Part shown: positions 43,074 to 53,432 of the stretch, in pieces
Position numbering within the stretch: the stretch's first letter is position 1
Layout: each line of letters opens with the position of its first letter
Assembly (NCBI GenBank): GCA_049515555.1
Contig: JBEKTY010000005.1
Location: forward strand, 29,426-93,425
DNA: 64,000 bases
Origin: JBEKTY01 sp049515555
GTDB taxonomy: Bacteria; Planctomycetota; Planctomycetia; Pirellulales; Thermoguttaceae
Reading direction: 5' to 3'
Position numbers and translations under genes: made by a program
The notes under the pieces: model-generated
Database searches by the model: none
Told to the model about the DNA's origin: nothing
Seen by the model: only the letters and a program-made list of their open reading frames with translations

Positions 43074-43567
43074 GAAATGCCCTTCTTACCAATCGCAATA
43101 CGGTCTTCCCCCTGCCCGACAATAGGGTCGGAGCGGAGGTTCGGCAGGGCCATCTTCAATTCTACGTGCCGGCCCGCCTCGACCATCTGAACGAGGGCTT
43201 CACGCGCCATCGCCCTCTGGCGTTTGACCCGCCGCACGCTGACTGCAAAGTAATCTGGCATGGATTCCACGGGATTAAGAATCGAAACAACGGCGAAGAT
43301 CGCAACGAGCGCGAGGAACCAGACTAACAGCCAGAAAAACATTTTCCTTCTCGGCTGGAGCGTAATCAACATGGCTGTCGGTAAGAGCAGTACAAGGAGG
43401 GCCGGGCCAAGCAATATTCGCGACCAGGTCATTCGCGGGGGCAAGAGGTTGTGGCACTTGAGCGGAACCAGGACTGCGTAGGCGACGACGAGCACCGCTG
43501 CGCCGCCGTACCACGCGATGCAGAAGGCCCGCCGCAGTTCAGGTCGATAACAACCTCGTTTCTCCAT
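43034..43567 (-). CDS. Membrane protein with three TM segments (177 aa)
   Basis: ATG 43567 follows AAGGGGGCTCG. Hydrophobic stretches AWYGGAAVLVVAYAVLVPL, ILLGPALLVLLLPTAMLI and MFFWLLVWFLALVAIFAVV are three TM helices. The C-terminal cytoplasmic part has RRVKRQRAMAREALVQMVEAGRHVELKMAL. It overlaps the downstream secreted repeat protein gene by 40 bp and follows the 110-aa gene by 34 bp: a three-gene leftward operon. No family recognised. Confidence 0.6.
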   Translation of the reverse strand: MEKRGCYRPELRRAFCIAWYGGAAVLVVAYAVLVPLKCHNLLPPRMTWSRILLGPALLVLLLPTAMLITLQPRRKMFFWLLVWFLALVAIFAVVSILNPVESMPDYFAVSVRRVKRQRAMAREALVQMVEAGRHVELKMALPNLRSDPIVGQGEDRIAIGKKGISWLAISGSRYSSR

Positions 43568-43601
43568 GATTTCGAGCCCCCTTGCGGGAGGCGTCCCGGC
43601 G

Positions 43602-43934
43602 CTAGCCGCGTTTAACGCCGGCGCCCGTGCTTTGGGCCTTCCTCCGGACACACTCGGCCACGAGTTCCACGAGGCGTTCCAGGGCGGGGATTACCTCATC
43701 ACGGAATTGCGCGTTGATATGCCTGCGGTAAGCGGCTCGGAAGTACGGAGCGCTCCCGAGAAGCGACTCGATCTCCTTCTCCAAGGCTAGCCGATCAGCC
43801 CGGCGGGTTGCTTGAGGCACCCTGGCACGAAGACCGGCCAGCCGCTTAGCCGCGCTTTGCGGAGCAGACCTGCACAGGTGCTGCTCGGTGCCGTAGAGCA
43901 TATCGCTCAAGGTCGTGGTCCATTTACCTGACAT
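43602..43934 (-). CDS. Hypothetical cytoplasmic protein (110 aa)
   Basis: No domain recognised. Helical and basic: KRLAGLRARVPQATRRADRLALEKEIESLLG, then YRRHINAQFRDEVIPALERLVELVAE. The codon pattern is coding-like. It is the first gene of the operon with the membrane protein and the secreted repeat protein. The pattern HINAQFRDEVIPALERLVEL suggests a small helical adaptor; no more can be said. Confidence 0.55.
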   Translation of the reverse strand: MSGKWTTTLSDMLYGTEQHLCRSAPQSAAKRLAGLRARVPQATRRADRLALEKEIESLLGSAPYFRAAYRRHINAQFRDEVIPALERLVELVAECVRRKAQSTGAGVKRG

Positions 43935-44080
43935 ACCAAAGGCCCCGACAACGGAAGCCGCAACCGTCGCCGCGGCACCCGTCCCTCAATGGTCGGAACT
44001 GCCCGTCAATTTACCATCTTCCCACGGCTTGCACTACCGGACGTCGTGGCGCCCTTGCGGCCGCGGCGTGTTGGCCCGGA

Positions 44081-44410
44081 TCAGACCATGAGCAATTGCA
44101 GAAGACCCGCAAGGAACAGGAGCAGCAGCGGAACGCTCTGCAATCCGTTTTCCCTACGCCATAGCGAACATACCCATCCGCCAAGTGCCAAAACCAGAAC
44201 GACAACGGCCACAACTGAAAGACGGTCGGCCTGGACAGCATACAGGTGAGCGACTGAGTGCAGCGACGCGCGATCCTCGGGCGACTGGGCTGCTGCGGCG
44301 CGGGCAGCCGAACTCGCTGCCCGCGCCGAATCCACCTTCGAGGCGCCGTCGACGACGGTTGCAACCAACGCAAGAGCACAGGTCAGGAAGTAGAACGGAC
44401 GAGAACGCAT
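44081..44410 (-). CDS. Small membrane protein with signal peptide and two TM segments (109 aa)
   Basis: ATG 44410 follows GGAGGAGGATGAGCTGGAG. The N-terminus (RPFYFLTCALALVATVVDGAS) is a signal or TM anchor; a hydrophilic segment of about 45 residues follows; then LSVVAVVVLVLALGGWVCSLW and SVPLLLLFLAGLLQLLMV. It lies 20 bp downstream of the diacylglycerol kinase gene, so they form an operon. No family recognised. Confidence 0.6.
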   Translation of the reverse strand: MRSRPFYFLTCALALVATVVDGASKVDSARAASSAARAAAAQSPEDRASLHSVAHLYAVQADRLSVVAVVVLVLALGGWVCSLWRRENGLQSVPLLLLFLAGLLQLLMV

Positions 44411-44430
44411 CTCCAGCTCATCCTCCTCCT

Positions 44431-44814
44431 TCACCACCAGCCGGCCAGGGTTGCGGCACGATGTCCGAAGACGAGCAGGCCGACCACCACCGCGCCCGTC
44501 GAGGCGATCAAGACGGCCGCGCTGCCGATGTCCAGGGCGTTGCCCACGTGGGGGTTCGACTGGCCGGTGATGGCCCGGGCCATGTACTCCAAGGCACTGT
44601 TGAACATCTCGGCGATCAGCACGACCATAATGCACAGAAGCAGGATGCACCACTGTATCTGGTCGAGGCGGAGCGCCGCCGCGGCGATCAGCACGACGGT
44701 GGCCACGGCGAAGTGCACGACGAAACTGTTCTGACGGCGGACGCCCGCGGCGAAACCGCGGAAGGCGTCGCGGAACTTCCGGGTCCAGGAGCGGCGGTAG
44801 GGAGGCGGCAACAT
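44431..44814 (-). CDS. dgkA: Diacylglycerol kinase (prokaryotic DAGK/undecaprenol kinase family)
   Basis: Small trimeric integral-membrane lipid kinase. The 127-aa protein has the family signature AEMFNSALEYMARAITG (Glu-rich catalytic segment) followed by NALDIGSAAVLIASTGAVVVGLLVF, and three predicted TM helices (VHFAVATVVLIAAAAL, WCILLLCIMVVLIAEMF, the last above). The N-terminal RKFRDAFRGFAAGVRRQ is typical. It phosphorylates diacylglycerol or undecaprenol during membrane lipid recycling. Followed by the 109-aa membrane protein gene. Confidence 0.9.
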   Translation of the reverse strand: MLPPPYRRSWTRKFRDAFRGFAAGVRRQNSFVVHFAVATVVLIAAAALRLDQIQWCILLLCIMVVLIAEMFNSALEYMARAITGQSNPHVGNALDIGSAAVLIASTGAVVVGLLVFGHRAATLAGWW

Positions 44815-44819
44815 GGGGA

Positions 44820-45062
44820 CTGGGGATTTAGGGATTGAGGGGTTAAGGGGTTAAGGGGTTAAGGGGTTAAGGGGTTAAGGGGTTAAGGGATTAAGGGGTT
44901 TGGGGCGAGGGGTTGGGACTGGGGACCGGGGGATTGGAGATTTCACATCTGAAATCTGAGAATTCTGGAACCTCAAAGGCCCAAGACCAAAGACCCAGGG
45001 CCCTGGGCCTAAATCCCTAAATCCCCAAATCCCTAAATCCCTAAATCCCTACATCCCCCAAC
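44820..45062. repeat. Inverted pair of GGGATTTAGGGATT / AAATCCCTAAATCCC arrays
   Basis: The left part (44820-44955) is G-rich on the plus strand: GGGATTTAGGGATTG, then GGGGTTAA repeated about eight times (44840-44900), then GGGGACCGGGGGATTGG. The right part (45009-45062) is C-rich, AAATCCCTAAATCCCC repeated. The right array ends four bases before the lptD stop codon. The whole 250-bp gap between the two leftward genes is repeat. Confidence 0.65.
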
Positions 45063-45065
45063 CCC

Positions 45066-48000
45066 TTATTCTACCCCAAACGCGCCTGCCGGCGGGACAG
45101 GTCCACCGGGGAGTTGGCCCAATTTATTCTTGGGCAGGAAGCGCGGCTCGACAAACAGGTTCGTGCTGACGGTGTTCCGCACCGGGTCGTAGCTGAAATC
45201 GCCGCTGATCAACATCGATTCGCCCACGCGGGTCAGGCGCAGGCTCTCGCCGAAGCTCTTGGTGTTGCCGAAGTCGGAGGAGAGGCCGACGGCGGAAATC
45301 CACTTGGGGCTCATCCAGTAATTGTATGAGCAGGAGAGGACTTCGCTGCTCATGGGGCCTTCCAGCACGCGGAAGCCGACGTACAGCGACCCGCGCGGCG
45401 GCCGGGTCAGGAAGGCCCCCACGTTGACGAACCGTTGCCCCTGGCTGAAGAAATCGAACATCCCCTCGGAGAGCAGCGTCAGCCGGTCGCCGACGTGCCA
45501 GGTGAAATCATAGTTCGCCAGTCCCGCCACGCTGCCGAAGTTGTCGCGGCCGGGATCGGGGAACAAGGTCACGTCGGTGTCCAGTTGGATCCAGTCGAGG
45601 ATGTGCTGGCCCTCGGGCGGCCCACGCTTCGTCTGCCAGCGCTGGTGAACGCCCAGGCGCAGCGCGTCCAGGTCGTCGGCGATCTCCATGGAGGGCGACG
45701 TGACCCAATCGCCCAGGCCGCTCCGCAGGGCGTACTGCCGCTCGTCGAACCGCCACGGCGGGCCCATCGTCGAGGGCGGCAGGACCACGGGCAACTCGAA
45801 CGTATTGACCACAAACCGGCGGCGGAAATCCTCGATCTGGTTGTCGTCCAGCGGGTCGTACAGTGGTAGTTGGTTAACGTGCTGATTGGCCTGGCTGTGC
45901 GAGTATTCCAGATCGAATTCGACCTTGTGGGCCAGGCCGTGGACGTTCCACAGCGAACTTTCCACGGTGGGATCGACGCTCCACATGGGCAGGGTGGCGC
46001 GCAGGCCGGCGTCGTAGTAGGCGCGGGTCAACGGCTGGCCGTTGAGGTCTTCGCCCCAGTAGCCCAGCTCGCCCAGCAGGAAGGGCGCGACGCGGACCGG
46101 GCCCAGTTGCACGGGCAGGTCCAGCTCGTGGCGCGTAATCAGCCGGCCGCCCTGGACGTTGCCGGGCTCCCAGGGCAGGTGGCTCACCGCCTGGTCGCCC
46201 AGCATTTTTTCGGGCAGCGACGCCGTTTGGAACTGGCCGTACCCCAGGCTGGTATGCTCCATCCACGTCAGCCGGTTATCCACCAGGGCCTCGCCCAGCA
46301 GGTAATGATCGGCCCGCGGCAGCCATTGGGTCTCGGTGAAGAAGGGGTCGAGCCGGGCCCCGGCGAAGAAACTGAGCGAGCTGTCGTCGCGCAGCCGCTT
46401 GATCTCCACGTCGGTGCTCTCGTCCTTGAACTCGTCCCACTCCTGCTTCAGATACTCCTGGAGGAAGTTCCGGTCGCTGATGCTGCCCGCTTCGGCGGTG
46501 ATCTGCCAGTCGGCGGACAATTGCTCGCGGTGCTGAAAGAGCAGGCGGTAGCGGTAGTCGACGTAGGGCTGGACGGCGGGGCGGTTGGAGCCCAGGATGT
46601 CGACGCCGTGGTCCTGGATGCCCCAGAACTCCAGCAGGCCCGCGGTCTTGCCGGGCAGACCGAAGAAATCGTCGCGGTGGTAGAGATACGTCGTACCGTA
46701 GCCCATCCCCCGCAGGCTCATGTAGTTCAGGCTGAGGTCCCAGTCGGTGCCGGCCGGCGGATGGTGCAGGCCCAGGAGTTGATAGGCGTTCAGGTCGGCC
46801 GAGAACTGCGTGCCGAACACGTTGTCCTGCTTCCACGCCACGCGGCGGACGAAGAACGACGAGTCTTCCAGGTCGGCGGCCATGTAGGGCCAGTAGAAGA
46901 CGGGCACGTCTTCCACGTACAGGAGATCGTTGGTGCCCGTGGCCCAGCGGTCGTGCAGCACCAGCGGCTGGCCCGTGGCCGGATCGAGCAGGGGTGCGCC
47001 GCTGACCGGGTCGGCCGCCGGAGTCTGGATGTCCTCCAGCGTGGCCTGGCCCATCTGGATGCGGTAGCGGGGCACGCCCAGCCGGCTCGACGTGAAGAAC
47101 GCATCCTGGGCCACGAACCGATCGCGGCTCACCTGCTGCAGCACCTCGGCGTGCAGCCGCAGCAGGCCCTGGTACTTCCGCACCGGCAAGAGCATTTCGG
47201 CGCCGAGCACCGTGCCCACCTCGCTCCGCACGTCGTAGTACATGCGCTCGGCGTAGATCGTCCGGTCGCCCTGGCGGAAGACGACGTTGCCTTCCATGTA
47301 GACTTCCAGCGGGGTCCGCTGGTCCTGCGGGACCTGGCCGGTCAGGTCCGGCTCGTGCCGGCTGGTGGTCCACAGGACCATGCGGTCGGCTACGACGTCG
47401 ACCGAGCTTGCGCCGGGGATGCCCTTGGCACTGAGCCCGTCGACGAGCAGGTTCACGCCCTGCTCGAAGACGATCGTCCACTGGTTGGTTTGCGGATCGG
47501 AGCGCCACTGGAGCTCCAGCGGCACGTCGCCCCGGGGGAAGAGGCGGACCCGCCGCATCCCCGGCGGCAGCGTGGGCACGATCGGCGGCGGGCTTTGCGG
47601 CAGGTTTTGGGGCAGCGCCGGGCCTTGACCTGGCTTCGCCGGGCCGGTCCGGGCCGCATTGACCGGCCCGGAATTGCCCGCCGCCGCGCTGCCCGGCCCC
47701 GCGCTTGCTGCGCCCGCGCTGCCCGGCCCCGGATTGGGCTGCAACAAGTTGCTCGGTCCCGGACTGGCCGGGGGCTGCTGAAACTGCGCCCGCTCGATCT
47801 GCGTCTGCCGCAGGGCGTCGGGCACGGCGGGGGCACGCTGCTCCATGCCCCGCTGGTAGATGCCGGGCAACACGTCGGGCCGGCCGGCAACCATGCCGCA
47901 AGATACTTGCACCGACCGCAGCGTGTAGAAGCGGCCGAACCACTTCTGATCCGCCAACCGGGCGATGGTCCCCTGCTGACCAGTCCGCAGCACGACGTCG

Positions 48001-48482
48001 CCTTCGAGGTAGGCGATCACCTTGCTCGGCTGCGGCGAGGCCGTCGTGGCGTAATCGATCCACAGAACCGCTTCCCGGGCTTGGGCCAGATCGGCCCCCT
48101 GAACGATGTGGCAGTTGCGGAGCAGCCAGACCTCGTAGGCCCCTTGCTGCCAGCGGTTGCCGGCCTCGGCCGAAACGGCGATGGGCTGCGCCTGGTCGGC
48201 CGGCGTCAGATCGACCTGCGCCAGGGCCGGTGCGGCAAACAGCAGAAGAAGAAGGCGCGCAGAACCAGCGCCGGCCCGCAGCCACCATACTGCGCGCCCA
48301 CCGTAGGCCGGTCTCTGCCACTGTGGTTTCAGCAGACTAGCATCCTTGCCTGCCGGGCGATCCTTATCCCACTGGCGGGGAACCCCGCACGCACAACCTG
48401 ACGAGACAACAGCCGCTAGCGCCCCTCGGGCGCGCGGACTTTCACGCCCCGGGATTATAGAGAGGATGCCCCGGCAAAGCAA
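45066..48482 (-). CDS. lptD: LptD-like outer-membrane LPS-assembly protein (1,138 aa)
   Basis: Outer-membrane beta-barrel that inserts LPS. N-terminal Arg/Ala-rich leader with a signal core RLLLLLFAAPALA; two OstA/LptA-like jellyroll stretches appear as VIAYLEGDVVLRTGQQGTIAR and LEVYMEGNVVFRQGDRTIYAERMYYDV; then a long barrel with FWGIQDHGVD, DNRLTWMEH and LSCSYNYWMSPKWISAVGLSSDFG, ending in an aromatic strand plus a Pro/Gly tail. Such OstA-like N-terminal repeats and C-terminal barrel are the LptD arrangement. The exact start is unsure; TTG 48482 gives a long pre-signal region and an internal start nearer the signal core is likely. No lptE is nearby. Confidence 0.75.
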   Translation of the reverse strand: MLCRGILSIIPGRESPRARGALAAVVSSGCACGVPRQWDKDRPAGKDASLLKPQWQRPAYGGRAVWWLRAGAGSARLLLLLFAAPALAQVDLTPADQAQPIAVSAEAGNRWQQGAYEVWLLRNCHIVQGADLAQAREAVLWIDYATTASPQPSKVIAYLEGDVVLRTGQQGTIARLADQKWFGRFYTLRSVQVSCGMVAGRPDVLPGIYQRGMEQRAPAVPDALRQTQIERAQFQQPPASPGPSNLLQPNPGPGSAGAASAGPGSAAAGNSGPVNAARTGPAKPGQGPALPQNLPQSPPPIVPTLPPGMRRVRLFPRGDVPLELQWRSDPQTNQWTIVFEQGVNLLVDGLSAKGIPGASSVDVVADRMVLWTTSRHEPDLTGQVPQDQRTPLEVYMEGNVVFRQGDRTIYAERMYYDVRSEVGTVLGAEMLLPVRKYQGLLRLHAEVLQQVSRDRFVAQDAFFTSSRLGVPRYRIQMGQATLEDIQTPAADPVSGAPLLDPATGQPLVLHDRWATGTNDLLYVEDVPVFYWPYMAADLEDSSFFVRRVAWKQDNVFGTQFSADLNAYQLLGLHHPPAGTDWDLSLNYMSLRGMGYGTTYLYHRDDFFGLPGKTAGLLEFWGIQDHGVDILGSNRPAVQPYVDYRYRLLFQHREQLSADWQITAEAGSISDRNFLQEYLKQEWDEFKDESTDVEIKRLRDDSSLSFFAGARLDPFFTETQWLPRADHYLLGEALVDNRLTWMEHTSLGYGQFQTASLPEKMLGDQAVSHLPWEPGNVQGGRLITRHELDLPVQLGPVRVAPFLLGELGYWGEDLNGQPLTRAYYDAGLRATLPMWSVDPTVESSLWNVHGLAHKVEFDLEYSHSQANQHVNQLPLYDPLDDNQIEDFRRRFVVNTFELPVVLPPSTMGPPWRFDERQYALRSGLGDWVTSPSMEIADDLDALRLGVHQRWQTKRGPPEGQHILDWIQLDTDVTLFPDPGRDNFGSVAGLANYDFTWHVGDRLTLLSEGMFDFFSQGQRFVNVGAFLTRPPRGSLYVGFRVLEGPMSSEVLSCSYNYWMSPKWISAVGLSSDFGNTKSFGESLRLTRVGESMLISGDFSYDPVRNTVSTNLFVEPRFLPKNKLGQLPGGPVPPAGAFGVE

Positions 48483-48554
48483 GGCGGGTTGGCCGGGATC
48501 GCACCGGTCGCAAACTGTTGCGCAATAACGCTTTGCGATGTCAAGCCCGCCGCC

Positions 48555-48657
48555 GCCCGGGCAGTTGTCAGTTGTCGGTTGTCAGTTATCAGTTGCAGTT
48601 GACGGTTGTTGGTTGGCTATTAGCCTCCGGCACTACCGCCCCCGAAATCCCTAACTC
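48555..48657. repeat. CAGTTGTCAGTTGTCGG degenerate array
   Basis: CAGTTGTCAGTTGTCGGTTG-type sequence fills 48555-48620, similar to the ACTGACAACTGACAACTG array at 40759. It is adjacent to the 108-bp palindromic repeat. No gene was found between the lptD-like and DUF4159 genes. Confidence 0.5.
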
Positions 48658-48766
48658 GGATTATTCACCAACCGTTAGTAGTGACCGCATTCATGCGGTC
48701 CTTGACCTGTTCACACTCTCCAGACCCGATAAATCGGGTCACTACGAGCCTCGGTGAATGATCCCG
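48658..48766. repeat. 108-bp nested-palindrome repeat (copy 2)
   Basis: Same architecture as 19134-19241: GGATTATTCACC to GGTGAATGATCC ends, inner GTAGTGACC/GGTCACTAC, CCGCATTCATGCGG and CCCGATAAATCGGG. About six differences in 108 bp. The near identity at such distance suggests recent spread or strong constraint. Confidence 0.8.
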
Positions 48767-48770
48767 GCCA

Positions 48771-48830
48771 AATCCCTAAATCCCCAAATCCCTAAATCCC
48801 TAAATCCCTAAATCCCTAAATCCCTGTCCC
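48771..48830. repeat. AAATCCCT tandem array adjacent to DUF4159 stop
   Basis: About seven degenerate AAATCCC(T/C) units end directly at the stop codon of the leftward DUF4159 gene. C-rich on the plus strand, the same orientation as the arrays at 45009, 52489, 53499 and 55757. Confidence 0.7.
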
Positions 48831-51191
48831 CTACTGCTGCACCCCGTAGAGCAGCACATTGATGCCGATCTTCGCCGCGTCCTCGCGGACGTAGCCGCGG
48901 CATTCCAGCGAATCGTGCTTCTCCAGTGCGCAGCTCAGGTCGAACTGCGAGAAGATCACCCCGTAGCGGTCGCCGAGCTTGATGCCCTCCATCTCCGGCG
49001 GCACGCGGCGGAGCACGGCCTTGAGCGGGCCGCCCGCACTACTCGGCTGCGGGTCACGCCGGGTAACGCTGCCCAGCTCGAAACCGCCGTACTTGGCGGT
49101 CCACAGCGGATCGGCGGCCGGGATCCGCTCCAGGGGCGTCTTGGCGAAGATGGCCGCCATCTCGCGGCGGAACGACTCAGTAAAAGCCGGGCTGGCGCAG
49201 ATCGCATCGGCGAACAAGATCCCCCCACGCTCGACGTAAGTCTTCAGCCGGGCCCGCTCCCGATCCGTTAGCCGGAAATTGCTGCGGCCGTGCATGAACA
49301 CCATCGGGTAATCCATCAAGGCATCGTCCGTGATGCTCAGCAGGGCGGGATGCACTTCGGCGCGGATCTTCAGCTCTCGGGCGGCCAGTTCCATCAGGTT
49401 GGCCAAGGCGCGGGGCGCGGCGTCGCAACCGCCGGGATGCTCGAGCTTGGCCACGCAGAGCTTGCCCCGCCGGACCTGATCGCGGGTCTTGCCGCCGGTG
49501 ATGGTTTCCGGCACGTCGTACTTGAACTTCACCTCGCGGTTGGTGGCGTAGGCGAGCAGGTTGATGCCCAGGGCGCAGCCCGCGTCGATCTGTGTCTGCA
49601 CCGGCGCGCTATACTTCTGCTCTCGGCCGGGCCGCGACAGCTCCCACAGGCAGGAGAGCGAGGGCCGGTCGGCGTCGCGGGGGGCATAGACCACGCTCGT
49701 ACGGCAGCCGAAGTCGATGCCCAACAGCGGCCGCAACTGCTCGGGCGGCACCCGCTCCTCGGCGTGCCAGATGGGATGCCCCGGGTCGAGCGGCTTCAGG
49801 CCGTACTCCCGCTCGGGAAAGACCAGTTTCATCAGTTGCCGGAATCCCTCGTCGAAGCCGGTCGAGCAGCAGTCGGCCTCGCCCAGCAGGAACCCGCCGC
49901 GATCCAGGTAATCGCGCACCTTACGGGCCAGTTGCAGTTGCCGCTCCTCGCCCGGCGGCAGCGGGCTCTTCCCGCCCGCGAAGAACAGCACCGGGGCCTG
50001 CAGCAGGTCGTCGACGCTGGCCGCCTCCAGGTCGATCACCTGCCAGGTCAGCTCGCGTTTCCAGCGCGGCTCGACGTACAGCGTGAGGTTGCTGACGTCG
50101 TTGCGACGCCGGTTCCAGTCGTCTTCGCGGCCGTTCTTGATCTTGGCCAACAGGACGGGCCGGCGGCCCTTGGCCATGAACAGCAGGGCCAGGCTGGTGG
50201 CGATGTCGGGATTCTCCTCGGCATGGGTACTGCTCTTCCAGTAGCCCGACAGGTTGTCCTGCTGGCGGAGCAACTGGGCCACGCCCTCGCGATACCAGTC
50301 GTGGTTGCCGATGAAGCGGCGGTTGGTCAGCCGGCCGACCCGCTCCAGGGCATAGAGGTAGTAAAGGTGCCAGAGTCCGACGCGTCCGCCGGGGTTGAGC
50401 TCGACGCTGAAGTTCTGGCGGAGCCACTCGATGCCGGCCTCGACCTTTTCGCTCTCTTCCACCACGCTTCGCGTGCAGCAGTCGATGCGATCGCCGAGCA
50501 CCTGGGCGTCGGCCCGATGCACCACGTCGCTGGCGATGACCAGCGAGGAGATGCCGGCGCAGGTCATGCTGCCGCTGCCGGGCAGGGGGGTATAGTAGCC
50601 CCACGATCCGTCGCGATTCTGGCAAGAGATCCAATAATGGCGAGCCAGCTCCCAAGTATCGCGCTCGACCCGCACCTGGATGCGGCCGGATTCGGCCAGG
50701 CGGTCGGCCTCGTACAGGGCCAGCAGGGCGAACTGGCTGTTGGAGTTGTCGCCGGATCCGAAGGGGTAGGACCAGGCCCCTTTACGCTTGCCATCGGGAA
50801 TCTGGTTCTTCTGGAGCCACTCGACGTGGTGGCCGATCAGCACTTGGTCCTTTTCCGGCTCGGCCCGGCAGAGGACCATTGTTATCAGCGCGGCAACGTA
50901 GGTCTGCTGCGGGCGACGGCGGCGGAGATCGGCCAGCGCCAACTGCACGTGCTCATCCTGCGGATCGACCCCAGCGTTCAGGAGGGCCAGCGTGCACAGG
51001 GCCGTTACGCCGCCCGGCTGGCCGGGGTATTCCGACCAGGTGCCGTCGGGACTCTGGTTCTGTTTCAGGTAGCTCACGCCGCGGTCGATGGCCGTGCGGA
51101 CCTCATCCGCCGACAGATCGGCCCGCACAATCGCTACAAGCGGCCCCAACAGCAGGCCCAAGCCGAGCCCGACCGCCAGCGTTGGTTTCAT
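48831..51191 (-). CDS. DUF4159 / prenyltransferase-repeat protein with signal peptide (786 aa)
   Basis: ATG 51191 follows GGAGCTGG and opens a signal peptide (PTLAVGLGLGLLLGPLVAI). The N-terminal half is an alpha-alpha toroid of squalene-cyclase-type repeats (AIDRGVSYLKQNQSPDGTWSEYPG, WLQKNQIPDGKRKGAWSY, GIEWLRQNFSVEL; QW-like). The C-terminal third is DUF4159: LRDYLDRGGFLLGEADCC-like loops, YPMVFMHGRSNFRLTDRERARLKTYVERGGILFADAIC. Such proteins are encoded beside MoxR-DUF58-VWA operons in planctomycetes and may have a glutamine-amidotransferase-like fold. Divergent from the MoxR operon with a palindromic repeat between. Catalysis unproven. Confidence 0.8.
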   Translation of the reverse strand: MKPTLAVGLGLGLLLGPLVAIVRADLSADEVRTAIDRGVSYLKQNQSPDGTWSEYPGQPGGVTALCTLALLNAGVDPQDEHVQLALADLRRRRPQQTYVAALITMVLCRAEPEKDQVLIGHHVEWLQKNQIPDGKRKGAWSYPFGSGDNSNSQFALLALYEADRLAESGRIQVRVERDTWELARHYWISCQNRDGSWGYYTPLPGSGSMTCAGISSLVIASDVVHRADAQVLGDRIDCCTRSVVEESEKVEAGIEWLRQNFSVELNPGGRVGLWHLYYLYALERVGRLTNRRFIGNHDWYREGVAQLLRQQDNLSGYWKSSTHAEENPDIATSLALLFMAKGRRPVLLAKIKNGREDDWNRRRNDVSNLTLYVEPRWKRELTWQVIDLEAASVDDLLQAPVLFFAGGKSPLPPGEERQLQLARKVRDYLDRGGFLLGEADCCSTGFDEGFRQLMKLVFPEREYGLKPLDPGHPIWHAEERVPPEQLRPLLGIDFGCRTSVVYAPRDADRPSLSCLWELSRPGREQKYSAPVQTQIDAGCALGINLLAYATNREVKFKYDVPETITGGKTRDQVRRGKLCVAKLEHPGGCDAAPRALANLMELAARELKIRAEVHPALLSITDDALMDYPMVFMHGRSNFRLTDRERARLKTYVERGGILFADAICASPAFTESFRREMAAIFAKTPLERIPAADPLWTAKYGGFELGSVTRRDPQPSSAGGPLKAVLRRVPPEMEGIKLGDRYGVIFSQFDLSCALEKHDSLECRGYVREDAAKIGINVLLYGVQQ

Positions 51192-51224
51192 TTTCCAGCT
51201 CCTCACCCCACGGGGTCACCCGAG

Positions 51225-51304
51225 GGGGACAGTCCCATTTTCGCGGCGAATCCGGCGTTTGCTTAGGTATGTCCGTCCTTGCCGCGAAAATTGGGACAGT
51301 CCCC
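51225..51304. repeat. GGGGACAGTCCC palindromic element, long-spacer form
   Basis: Left arm 51225-51247 (GGGGACAGTCCCATTTTCGC) and right arm 51281-51304 (GCGAAAATTGGGACAGTCCC) surround a 33-bp spacer. It separates the divergent DUF4159 and MoxR genes and is the intergenic relative of the copy at 28250 inside a gene. Confidence 0.75.
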
Positions 51305-51435
51305 CGCTCCAAACATCTTAGAATTCAGCAGTTGCGGGGCAAAGGGGGGTCCTGCGACCGGCCCCATGCGATACAATAGAAGGGTAGGTTCCTTGCTCCT
51401 TGCGCCATTATACCTCAGCCAATAAAGGATTTCCG

Positions 51436-52500
<1,065 letters not shown>

Positions 52501-52522
52501 TCCCTAATCCCCTTCCCCCTCG

Positions 52523-53419
52523 ATGCCGACCGCGGAACAGTACCTCCGGCCCGAAGTCATCCGCCAGATCAAGCGGCTGGATCTCCGCGCGCAGTTCATC
52601 GTCAAAGGCTACCTGCACGGCTTGCACGCCAGCCCCTTCCACGGTTTTTCGGTCGAGTTCAGCGAGCACCGCAAGTACACCGCCGGCGACGATCCCAAGG
52701 ACATCGATTGGCTGATCTACGCCAAGACCGACAAATACTACGTCAAGAAGTTCGAGGCCGAGACCAACATCACCGGCTACCTGGTGATGGACCTGAGCCG
52801 CTCCATGGGCTACACCTATCGCCAGGAGCTGACCAAGTTCGAGTACTCGATCTGCCTGGCGGCGGCCCTGTGCTACTTGATGATCCAGCAGCAGGACCCG
52901 GTGGGGCTGTTGACCTTCGACCGCAAGATCCGCAACAGTCTGCGGCCGCGGATGCGGCGGGGGCACCTGGCCGACGTGCTCTCGCTGCTGGCCAACCTCA
53001 AGCCGGAAGGCGAGACCGACATCGCCCAGAGCCTGGTCCAGGTGGCCGCCATGCTCCGCCACGCCAGCCTGGTCATGCTCTTCTCCGACCTGCTGGCCGA
53101 TCCCGAGCCGATCCTCGAGGCCCTGTATCGCCTGCGGCACGGCGGGCACGAGGTGATCATCTTCCACGTGCTGGACGAGGCCGAGGTCCGCTTTCCCTTC
53201 GCGGGCATGGTCGAGTTGGAAGAGCCCGAGACCCGTCACCGCCTGACCATCGACGCCGACGCCTTCCGCCACGACTACCGGGCCGAAGTGGATGCCTTCC
53301 GGGCCCGCTACCGCCGCGAGTGCGCGCAGGCCCGCATCGACTACGTCCCCTTGGACACGAGCATGCCCTTCGACCGCGCGCTGACCGAGTACCTGGTGAA
53401 CCGATCGTTGCGAGGGTAG
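52523..53419 (+). CDS. DUF58 domain protein (298 aa)
   Basis: Cytoplasmic partner of MoxR. Typical phrases are FVKGYLHGLHASPFHGFSVEFSEHRKYTAGDDPKDIDWLIYAKTDKYYVKKFEAETN (part of the DUF58 signature, cited as YTAGDDPKDIDW) and a VWA-like second half with MDLSRSMGYT (MIDAS-type DxSxS), TDIAQSLVQ and FSDLLADPEP. Starts 22 bp after MoxR. Length is normal. An array of AAATCCCT repeats follows the stop. Confidence 0.9.
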   Translation: MPTAEQYLRPEVIRQIKRLDLRAQFIVKGYLHGLHASPFHGFSVEFSEHRKYTAGDDPKDIDWLIYAKTDKYYVKKFEAETNITGYLVMDLSRSMGYTYRQELTKFEYSICLAAALCYLMIQQQDPVGLLTFDRKIRNSLRPRMRRGHLADVLSLLANLKPEGETDIAQSLVQVAAMLRHASLVMLFSDLLADPEPILEALYRLRHGGHEVIIFHVLDEAEVRFPFAGMVELEEPETRHRLTIDADAFRHDYRAEVDAFRARYRRECAQARIDYVPLDTSMPFDRALTEYLVNRSLRG

Positions 53420-53432
53420 GAGGGGGGCAGTT

